Positions 1-5,891 of a stretch of DNA of 13,225 nucleotides are shown here, piece by piece. This stretch comes from CAZBBC01 sp964489835 (GTDB taxonomy: Bacteria; Calditrichota; Calditrichia; JAJRVZ01). The stretch lies in contig CAZBBC010000127.1 of the NCBI GenBank assembly GCA_964489835.1, positions 1 to 13,225 on the forward strand. Reading direction: 5' to 3'. The position numbers and the translations under genes are program-made. The notes below the pieces were generated by a model that worked only from the letters and a program-made list of their open reading frames with translations, was not told the DNA's origin and made no database searches. The number at the start of each line of letters is the position of its first letter. Position 1 is the first letter of the stretch.

Positions 1-28
1 CTTTGCGCTCTTTGCGAACTCTGCGTTA
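1..28. repeat. CTCTGCGTT-type intergenic word repeat, copy 1
   Basis: The window opens with imperfect repeats of CTTTGCG ending in ACTCTGCGTTA. The same word family occurs in the opposite orientation at 5180-5212. It is intergenic, short and degenerate, and no coding function is seen. The copy may run past the left edge of the window. Confidence 0.6.
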
Positions 29-97
29 TATTCAATCATCCTGTGTCTAATCTTCTATCCATGAATATGCCTGACCAATTGGGAGAAATTAAGTCAT

Positions 98-146
98 TGG
101 ATATTGGAATTTATTTAGTAATTAGAATTTAGATATTAGAATTTGT
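98..146. repeat. GGAATTT/GATTT word repeat, copy 1
   Basis: This AT-rich stretch is built from variants of GGAATTT and AGAATTTAGATATTAGA. It runs into the 3' end of larA, so the last few codons of that gene (around INTTNSNI) may be derived from the repeat. Related stretches lie at 5661-5714, 8961-9090 and 13064-13117. Confidence 0.5.
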
Positions 147-1415
147 TGTATTAATATAGGAAATCGTCTGAGGCCCTTCCGGCAGCACACAAATCCTTGC
201 TTTGCTACCATATTTATCCAGTAGTGTTTTTACCGTTTCTTCGATACGCCGGCATGGTTTGAGCAACATGGATTCTATCTGCGCATCCGTCAGGTTGTCT
301 GTCCGGATATAGACATCAGACCTGAGTTGTATTTGTGCCTGGATTTGCGCCTGCCATTGATCCTGGCGTGTTTCCCTGGATGAAAATATCGCATCTAATA
401 GCTGTTGAGAACTATCTACTTCCTGCAGAAGTTGCGCATAAAGACCATGATCTGGAATGCCATCCCAACAGTCCGCGGCAATGATAATAGCCCCGCCATC
501 GTTTACAATCTGGGCCCCTGCGCTAACCCCCTTTATCGCCTGGTACAAATTAAGATCAAGCGGATATCCTGAATTCGACGTAATAACAATATCAAAGGAA
601 TGGGGTAAAGGCACCATCGCTAGGTCCTTTACAAATTTACAGCCTTCGGAATGGGCCTTAGTGATATTACCGGCAAAGATCCGGATTATTTCTTGGTTTT
701 TATTAAGAGCCACATTTACTAAAAATGTATTCCTGATCATTTGTGAAATTTCATGAACCTCTTCGAAAATGGGATTATTTTCTGTAATACCCCAGGTAGC
801 ATGGGGACTGCCAATCATTCCGGCATCATGGTTCGCCAGAATGGTTGATTGCCCTGCCATTCCGGGCATAATCGCCTTTCCCCCTCCGGAAAATCCCGCG
901 AAAAAATGCGGTTCTATAAATCCTGTGATGATTTTGACATCACAGTCTAACAGCACACGATTTAGCCAAATTTCATGGCCTCTTGATGCATTACCCAGAT
1001 ATACCTGTGTTGATACATCGAATGCATCATTTTGAACGATCGGGAATTCAGAAATCAGGGAATCCCCTAACATCATTTTTAATTCCGCGTTTGTGTTCTT
1101 ACGATGACTGCCGAGGGCATTAAAGAGGATGATATTTTTAGGAGAGATATGTGATAACTCGGAAAGGATCGCTTGAATAACTTTTTGTCGCGGCATAGGG
1201 CGCGTGATATCGCTAAAAATGATGCCCACTTTATCAGTAGGCCTGACTATTTCGCGCAAGGGTGGAGAATCAATAGGATCCTTGAGCACCGATTTAAGCG
1301 CCGATTCAGGATCAGCAAGGCCAGGGACAAAATTAGGCTCGACAATGGTTATTTCCAGAGAATTATCCAACTCAATTTCAAGTCCTGTTTTTCCATAGGC
1401 AAGATTTATCTTCAT
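129..1415 (-). CDS. larA: Nickel-pincer lactate racemase LarA-family protein
   Basis: This is a 428-residue LarA-family protein (old name DUF2088) of normal length. LarA interconverts D- and L-lactate in the cytoplasm using a covalently bound nickel-pincer nucleotide. All key residues of the Lactobacillus plantarum enzyme can be placed: D69 and R72 (family D72/R75), H104 in LGSHRK (H108), H170 and K180 in HFFAGFSGGGK (H174 and the cofactor-bound K184), H196 in LANHD (H200), and Q292 and K295 in YQAIKG (Q295/K298). The start has an AAGGGA about 11 bases upstream. A lactate permease lies upstream on the same strand with a 229-base spacer, which supports lactate as the substrate, although other LarA homologues racemise other 2-hydroxy acids. 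The cofactor genes larB, larC and larE are not in the window, so they must lie elsewhere if the enzyme is active. Confidence 0.9.
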   Translation of the reverse strand: MKINLAYGKTGLEIELDNSLEITIVEPNFVPGLADPESALKSVLKDPIDSPPLREIVRPTDKVGIIFSDITRPMPRQKVIQAILSELSHISPKNIILFNALGSHRKNTNAELKMMLGDSLISEFPIVQNDAFDVSTQVYLGNASRGHEIWLNRVLLDCDVKIITGFIEPHFFAGFSGGGKAIMPGMAGQSTILANHDAGMIGSPHATWGITENNPIFEEVHEISQMIRNTFLVNVALNKNQEIIRIFAGNITKAHSEGCKFVKDLAMVPLPHSFDIVITSNSGYPLDLNLYQAIKGVSAGAQIVNDGGAIIIAADCWDGIPDHGLYAQLLQEVDSSQQLLDAIFSSRETRQDQWQAQIQAQIQLRSDVYIRTDNLTDAQIESMLLKPCRRIEETVKTLLDKYGSKARICVLPEGPQTISYINTTNSNI

Positions 1416-1485
1416 GTATAATTCAATCCCTTAATGATTTTCTTAACCTGGATAATTCATCTCTCAGAGACGCAGCATTTTTTTA

Positions 1486-1578
1486 TCCACGAATTATCCG
1501 GCACAGCCGGACACGGATTAAAACTAAAATAAAAATAATTTTAAAATATAATCCGTGTTAATCCGTGAAATCCGTGGA
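1486..1578. repeat. ATCCGTG-type inverted repeat between lldP and larA
   Basis: A nested inverted structure fills the middle of the lldP-larA spacer. Outer arms TCCACG (1486-1491) and CGTGGA (1573-1578) enclose a perfect 6-bp hairpin TCCGGC-ACA-GCCGGA (1497-1511). A perfect 10-bp pair follows: ACACGGATTA (1511-1520) with TAATCCGTGT (1549-1558). The words belong to the ATCCGTGTTAATCCGTG family, also present at 3624-3665. In a lldP-larA transcript it could fold and affect readthrough or mRNA stability. No U-run directly follows the GC-rich hairpin, so it is not a classic terminator. Confidence 0.6.
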
Positions 1579-1644
1579 CTATTTTTTTCTTTGTTTGCAG
1601 CCATGGGCCTTGTTATTGATAAGTCAAGTTAAATGATTATTATT

Positions 1645-3339
1645 TTACAAACGTAAAGGATCAGAAACATTGAGTATCCAGATGGCAAAGAGACCGATTA
1701 ATCCCACAAATAGAATATAGTAAAGCGTGGGTAGTATCGTTTTACGTAATACTGTTCCTTCCTGACCTAATAGTCCTACTGTAGCAGAAGCTGCCACGAC
1801 ATTATGTATGGCAATCATATTTCCGGCGGCTGCACCCACCGCCTGAAGCGAAACCACCATCGCCCCAGAGATAAACAGGCTATCGGCCACACCATGTTGA
1901 AACAAACTAAACATTAAATTACTGACGGTATTGCTGCCGGCAATGAAAGCACCGAGGGCTCCAATAGCTGGTGCAAATAATGGCCAGATATTACCGACGT
2001 TTACTGCCACCCATTTTGCCATCGCAATGGGCATACTCAGAAGGTTTGAATCATTGATACCGGAATTGATATATATCCGAACCATCGGCACCGTAAATAT
2101 CAGAACAAATCCTGCCCCTAACAGCATTTTAGTAGATTCGTTTATGGCCGCTTTCATTTCACTAAAATCCATGTGATGAATAAAATAGGTGAGAATAACG
2201 ACAAAAATGATAATACTTCCCGGGAGATAGAGGGGCGTTGTTGTGGCATTGATGTCCGTACCCAGAATATTTATCCAGGTCAAATTGATACTTTTCAATA
2301 ATGTACCGATATTTAATTGAGGTAAACGACTAAGCACCAGGAATAAGGCAACCAATAAATATGGTGCCCAGGCACGTTTGGGATTCATACTGGGTTTTGA
2401 GTTTAGTTCATCAAGATTAATATCCAGTTTTCCCCACCAAGATGAAGGCCATTGATCGGATGGTGCAAAATTCCAGTTATCTTTTGGAATTAAAAATTTC
2501 TTTTTTGCCGCAAAGGTAACAACACCAAGACCAATTAAAGCACCCAATAGCGAGGGGAATTCGGGACCAAGAAAAATACCGGTCAAAACATAAGGTACCG
2601 TAAAAGCCAATCCCCCAAAAATGGCAAACGGCACTATCGATAATCCTTCCAACCATGATTTATTCACCCCGAAAAAGCGGGTCATCATGATTACCATCAA
2701 GAATGGGATCAATGTTCCGACAATCGCATGTATCACCACTACATTCGAAGTAATGATTTGCAAATAATCATAGATATCAATATTTGCAGCAGCCAGCCTG
2801 TTGATAATATCAGGATTTAGAAGACCATCTTTTACGCCAATCAGGATTGGTGTTCCACAGGCACCAAAGGTAACCGGTGTGCTTTGGACCATCATGCCCA
2901 GCATAACCGCTGCCATCGCGGGAAATCCAACGGCAACCATTAATGGAGCGACAATAGCCGCCGGTGTCCCAAATCCGGCAGCACCCTCAATAAAAGCACC
3001 GAATAACCAACAAATGATAACCACCTGTACCCGGCGATCTGTACTTATATTCAGAAATCCGTTACGAATCGCTTTAATCGCACCGGAATGCTTAAGAACA
3101 TTTAATAATAGAATGGCACCAAAAATAATCCAGAGAATATCAAAGGTGATAAATAATCCCTGAATGGTTGAGGCAACGATATGGGTCGTATTCATGCTCC
3201 ACACATAAAAAGCAACGATAACTGTTACGATATAAACAAAAGGCATGGCGATGCGTGCCGGCCACCGAATTCCAATCAGCAATATTCCGGCGATTAGAAT
3301 GGGCAAAACGGCTAAAAACGCCTGGAGTGAAAGATTCAT
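1645..3339 (-). CDS. lldP: L-lactate permease (LctP/LldP family)
   Basis: This 564-residue polytopic inner-membrane protein belongs to the lactate permease family, which imports L- or D-lactate (and glycolate in some members) with protons. The family signature FGAFIEGAAGFGTPAA lies near residue 113, followed by a GFP-containing helix, and the C-terminal part carries LGAFIAGSNTVSNLMF near residue 461. About a dozen strongly hydrophobic segments span the protein, and a hydrophilic loop lies around residues 280-325. The length is normal for the family and the ATG is preceded by AGAAGGAAG at good spacing. larA follows on the same strand, so the two probably form a lactate-use unit, although the 229-base spacer holds a repeat hairpin. 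No lactate dehydrogenase or LutABC gene is nearby. Function as a lactate-type carrier is firm by family; the exact substrate is inferred. Confidence 0.93.
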   Translation of the reverse strand: MNLSLQAFLAVLPILIAGILLIGIRWPARIAMPFVYIVTVIVAFYVWSMNTTHIVASTIQGLFITFDILWIIFGAILLLNVLKHSGAIKAIRNGFLNISTDRRVQVVIICWLFGAFIEGAAGFGTPAAIVAPLMVAVGFPAMAAVMLGMMVQSTPVTFGACGTPILIGVKDGLLNPDIINRLAAANIDIYDYLQIITSNVVVIHAIVGTLIPFLMVIMMTRFFGVNKSWLEGLSIVPFAIFGGLAFTVPYVLTGIFLGPEFPSLLGALIGLGVVTFAAKKKFLIPKDNWNFAPSDQWPSSWWGKLDINLDELNSKPSMNPKRAWAPYLLVALFLVLSRLPQLNIGTLLKSINLTWINILGTDINATTTPLYLPGSIIIFVVILTYFIHHMDFSEMKAAINESTKMLLGAGFVLIFTVPMVRIYINSGINDSNLLSMPIAMAKWVAVNVGNIWPLFAPAIGALGAFIAGSNTVSNLMFSLFQHGVADSLFISGAMVVSLQAVGAAAGNMIAIHNVVAASATVGLLGQEGTVLRKTILPTLYYILFVGLIGLFAIWILNVSDPLRL

Positions 3340-3816
3340 GCACTTCCTTCTAATTAATTTTTAGAAATTGTGTGCCAGGGTCAGTTTACCAGACCAAGGG
3401 CTGCTGCAATATAAGTGGGGGTGGAATAGTAAAAAAAAATAAGAAGATAAAAGTATTTAGTCAAATCCCATGCCCTCTGGAAATCCCAAGTACCAAATTC
3501 CATTTTTTATACAATAAATATATCAATTTTTATCTTGTTTATCCTGTCAATATCGTTTTCATTTTGTATCATTTGATACTATTTTAATGCAAATTGTAAT
3601 TTATTAGTAAAATAAATATTATTATCCGTGGAAATCCGTGTCATCTGTATCATCCGCGTTCTATTTTCTAACACAAAAGTATCATCTTTTTCACATCCTG
3701 GTATTCATCTGTCCGTTTTCGCCCGTCTCTGCCGGACTTCGCTGGGCTAGCCGGATCTCCGACTTTAAGCCAATAATAGTAAACACCACTGGCAAAAAGC
3801 CTGACGCACAATCGTC
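3340..3816. other. Repeat-rich spacer between cfa and lldP
   Basis: This is a 477-base stretch without a credible gene. Short plus-strand reading frames exist here, but they run through repeat words and lack ribosome binding sites. From left to right it holds an AGGGTCAG-containing word resembling an insertion-sequence end (3371-3390), an AAATCCCAAGTACCAAATTCC word stretch (about 3479-3505), a TTATCTTGTTTATCCTGTC word (3530-3548), an ATCCGTGG word repeat (3624-3665) and a GC-rich island (about 3718-3760). The lldP promoter should lie in the left part, but I could not pick a convincing -35/-10 pair. Confidence 0.6.
3624..3665. repeat. ATCCGTG-type word repeat, second locus
   Basis: The stretch reads as successive degenerate copies: ATCCGTGG, AATCCGTGTC, ATCTGTATC, ATCCGCGTTCT. 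It is the same family as the inverted structure at 1486-1578. It lies downstream of cfa and is not regular enough in unit length or spacing to be a CRISPR array. Confidence 0.6.
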
Positions 3817-5088
3817 TTAATCGGATATATGACCAGTAGTATAGCCGTTGCTATATGATTCCTCCGCATCCGCATAGAGGTAGTCGCGGGTCAGCGGGCG
3901 TTTGTTATCGATACCGGGGGTAATGATGACCTGGTAGAGTTCGTTTCCGCCGTACCTCATAAAGGCGACGCCGTGGCTGAGGTAAATACGGAACACCCGA
4001 ACGAGCTGCTCATCGTACATTTCACGGATCTTATCCACGTGGTCCTCGAATGCGTCCAGCCAGTGCTGGGCGGTGTAGGAGTAATGCAAGCGCATGTTTT
4101 CGACGTCCTGGATACGCATATCCAATTTCGAGAGGCACTGGCTGATCTCCGCCAGTGTTGCGGTGTATACGCCCGGGAATACATGCTTGTTGCCAAAGGC
4201 CAGGGGCGGACCAGGTTTCATTTTCCCAATGGTGTGAAGAACAAACGTTCCCTCAGGCTTAAGTGACTGTTTGGCGATAGAAAAGAAAAGGTCGTGGTTT
4301 TCCTTGCCAATGTGTTCCAGGCAGCCTACAGAGACTACTTTATCAAACACGCGGCCCTGATTGGGGAGATCCCGGTAGTCGGCATGTTCGACATGGATCC
4401 GGTCCTGTAAACCAGCCTTCCCGATCCGCCGGTTCGATTCTTCCGCCTGTTCCTTCGACAGGGTCACGCCCACGCCGCTGATCCCGTAATGTTGGGCGGC
4501 ATAAATCAGCATACCTCCCCAACCGCAGCCGATATCGAGAAGTGTCTCGCCGGGTTTCAGTTGGAGTTTTCGGCAAATCTGTTCGCGTTTCTGGTCCTGC
4601 GCGAGATCTATGGAATCCTGGGGCGTCTTAAAGTAGCCACAGGTATACTGCATATCCTTGTCCAGCCAGAGCGCGTAGAACTCGTTGCCGAGGTCATAGG
4701 GTTCGGAGATGAATCGCTTATCGTTCTCGTAGGTATGCCGCTGGTAGAGATATTGCCAGAATACTCTCGCATGGCTCGGCAGGTGGCGGAGGATATTAAC
4801 TGGATTATAAACGACCTTACGGAAGTCGCTGAGCAGGTCCGTCGTCATGACCATCGTCATGAGGTCCGTCATCTTTCCTTCGAATTCGATATCGCCCACC
4901 ATATAGGCCTCACCAAAGCCAAGGTCACTATTAATGAGCATGGCACGCATTGCCTTTTCTGTTTTAAAAATCAGGTTGAACTTCGATTCTCCCACGCCTC
5001 CGTATGTGACAACAGATCGGTCGGGGTATGTGATACTGAAAGGTATATCCGTCGCCTGTGAAAATAATTTGTGAAAAAGTTTTTTCAT
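3817..5088 (-). CDS. cfa: Cyclopropane-fatty-acyl-phospholipid synthase
   Basis: This 423-residue protein uses S-adenosylmethionine to methylenate cis-unsaturated acyl chains of membrane phospholipids, a stress and stationary-phase adaptation of the membrane. The N-terminal lipid-binding region (about 1-125) is followed by the family motif YDLGNEFYALWLD (131-143) and the cysteine of YTCGYF (C150). The AdoMet-binding motif LLDIGCGWGG is at 183-192. E258 in CLEHIG, H285 and I287 in LHTIG, and a tyrosine near Y334 correspond to the bicarbonate-site residues of the E. coli enzyme (C139, E239, H266, I268, Y317); the E-to-H spacing of 27 matches exactly. Length is slightly above E. coli Cfa. The ATG has AGGAG seven bases upstream. 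The gene is clearly more GC-rich than lldP, with no partner gene beside it, so separate acquisition is possible. Some family members make other modified lipids, so the exact product is inferred. Confidence 0.92.
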   Translation of the reverse strand: MKKLFHKLFSQATDIPFSITYPDRSVVTYGGVGESKFNLIFKTEKAMRAMLINSDLGFGEAYMVGDIEFEGKMTDLMTMVMTTDLLSDFRKVVYNPVNILRHLPSHARVFWQYLYQRHTYENDKRFISEPYDLGNEFYALWLDKDMQYTCGYFKTPQDSIDLAQDQKREQICRKLQLKPGETLLDIGCGWGGMLIYAAQHYGISGVGVTLSKEQAEESNRRIGKAGLQDRIHVEHADYRDLPNQGRVFDKVVSVGCLEHIGKENHDLFFSIAKQSLKPEGTFVLHTIGKMKPGPPLAFGNKHVFPGVYTATLAEISQCLSKLDMRIQDVENMRLHYSYTAQHWLDAFEDHVDKIREMYDEQLVRVFRIYLSHGVAFMRYGGNELYQVIITPGIDNKRPLTRDYLYADAEESYSNGYTTGHISD

Positions 5089-5112
5089 GATTAACTCCTA
5101 TATATCTTAATC

Positions 5113-5281
5113 GTAGTGTCAAAAAGATTTAATTAATATAAGTCAATTACACCATGGTTGTTAAAGAATACAAGTCTTCTTTAACGCAGAGAACGCTGAG
5201 TTCCGCAGAGTTTTATTAAAATAATCTATAATTTTCTTCAAATAAATTTTTTCATTATTATTATGCAACTTTTGACACTAC
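5113..5281. mobile_element. Candidate miniature inverted-repeat element (169 bp)
   Basis: Perfect 12-base terminal inverted repeats bound this segment: GTAGTGTCAAAA at 5113-5124 and TTTTGACACTAC at 5270-5281. It is AT-rich and has no coding capacity. The heptamer TATCTTA occurs just outside both ends (5103-5109 and 5282-5288). That could be a remnant target duplication, but it is offset by three bases on the left. A CTCTGCGTT-type word repeat lies inside. The segment sits immediately upstream of cfa, so it may carry or displace that gene's promoter; both ends contain TTGACA. The structure is seen directly, while mobility is inferred. No matching transposase is in the window. Confidence 0.45.
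5180..5212. repeat. CTCTGCGTT-type word repeat, copy 2 (inverted)
   Basis: On the minus strand this reads ACTCTGCGGAACTCAGCGTT followed by CTCTGCGTTAAA. It is the same family as positions 1-28 but in opposite orientation. CGCAGAG occurs twice on the plus strand, separated by a short GAAC-GTTC stem. It lies inside the 169-bp inverted-repeat segment. Confidence 0.6.
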
Positions 5282-5323
5282 TATCTTATTTCGTTAGCTG
5301 ATTTTATTGATAATTTCTATTAT

Positions 5324-5423
5324 NNNNNNNNNNNNNNNNNNNNNNNNNNNNNNNNNNNNNNNNNNNNNNNNNNNNNNNNNNNNNNNNNNNNNNNNNNNNN
5401 NNNNNNNNNNNNNNNNNNNNNNN
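5324..5423. other. Assembly gap of 100 N
   Basis: Exactly 100 undetermined bases, the usual placeholder for a scaffold join of unknown true length. Linkage between the cfa side and the oxidoreductase side, and their distance, cannot be trusted from this sequence. Low-complexity and repeated sequence on both sides probably caused the break. Confidence 0.97.
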
Positions 5424-5491
5424 AACGATCAATAACGGCAAATATGCATGGGATATATATTTGTGTATAGGTACTGGTTAAAATTATAATA

Positions 5492-5560
5492 TTTCGTCCC
5501 TATCAGGACTTTAGAATATTGGATGATATGATTGCTACAAATATTTTGCCCTAAAGGGAC
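5492..5560. repeat. Paired hairpin repeat
   Basis: Two small GC-containing hairpins lie in an AT-rich background: GTCC-CTATCA-GGAC within TTTCGTCCCTATCAGGACTT (5492-5511) and CCC-TAAA-GGG within GCCCTAAAGGGAC (5548-5560), the second preceded by GCTACAAATATTTT. From general knowledge, intergenic CTACAAATATTT(C/T)G hairpin repeats recur in many bacterial genomes. Whether this is one has to be tested by counting copies in the genome. Confidence 0.4.
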
Positions 5561-5660
5561 AACTGTATAGAACTATTTATTTTTAAATATAATCATATAC
5601 GGCTTAAATCAAAAAAATAATATAGGGGAAATGAAAAAGATGGTTTTGATGGACATTTGT

Positions 5661-5714
5661 ATTTCATTTGTAATATTTAATTGGGAATTGTGATTTATTT
5701 AGGATTTAGATATA
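5661..5714. repeat. GGAATTT/GATTT word repeat, copy 2
   Basis: This copy shares ATTTCATTTGTAAT (5661-5674) and the exact 20-mer TTTATTTAGGATTTAGATAT (5694-5713) with the stretch at 13064-13103, more than 7 kb away. The spacer between the two shared blocks differs in length. The unit is therefore conserved in blocks rather than as one fixed sequence. Confidence 0.7.
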
Positions 5715-5802
5715 CTGAGTCTTTGAATATCAATTCTCAGACTTTTGTATTGACTATTTCTTGTAAAATATTACCTTATGGGCAAAGAAGTAAAACATAG
5801 AG

Positions 5803-5838
5803 TGTAAGCGTTTGAAAGGATTATTCGATCTATATAAC
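5803..5838 (+). promoter_or_regulatory. Possible LacI-type operator overlapping a weak promoter
   Basis: TGTAAGCGTTTGAA (5803-5816) has the AAxCGxTT core of operators bound by LacI/GalR-family repressors, including catabolite-response elements. It overlaps a possible -35 box TTGAAA (5812-5817). A possible -10 TATAAC (5833-5838) follows after only 15 bases. The following gene begins at 5892. The match is short, the promoter spacing is below optimum, and no LacI-family gene is in the window. Confidence 0.3.
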
Positions 5839-5891
5839 AATGAAGAGTCTTCCCCGGATATGATTGATGAGAGAAAAATAAGGAAAATGGT

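Larger units (their letters stand above)
5424..5891. other. Repeat-rich spacer upstream of the FAD oxidoreductase gene
   Basis: These 468 bases hold no credible gene. They contain two short hairpins (5492-5560), a GGAATTT/GATTT word stretch (5661-5714) and a putative promoter and operator region (5803-5838). The base composition is very AT-rich and changes abruptly at the start of the downstream gene. Confidence 0.6.

Noticed and set aside
1497..1511. Hairpin TCCGGC-ACA-GCCGGA as a rho-independent terminator of lldP.
   Set aside because: No T-run directly follows the stem in the direction of transcription; the repeat structure explains it better.
3371..3390. Word TGTGCCAGGGTCAG as the partner end of the IS481 relic at 10541.
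   Set aside because: Only AGGGTCAG is shared and its position within the end differs; the two sites are 7 kb and a scaffold gap apart.
3380..3400. GGTC...GACC half-dyad upstream of lldP as a GntR/LldR-type operator.
   Set aside because: The dyad is imperfect beyond four bases on each side, no such regulator is in the window, and it overlaps an insertion-sequence-like AGGGTCAG word.
3624..3665. Possible CRISPR array in the ATCCGTG, CTCTGCGTT or GGATTT repeats.
   Set aside because: Units are degenerate, differ in length and have no regular spacers, and no cas gene is near.
3372..3820. Two short plus-strand reading frames of 71 and 60 codons between lldP and cfa.
   Set aside because: They run through intergenic word repeats, have no ribosome binding site and no recognisable motif, and the second runs into the end of cfa.
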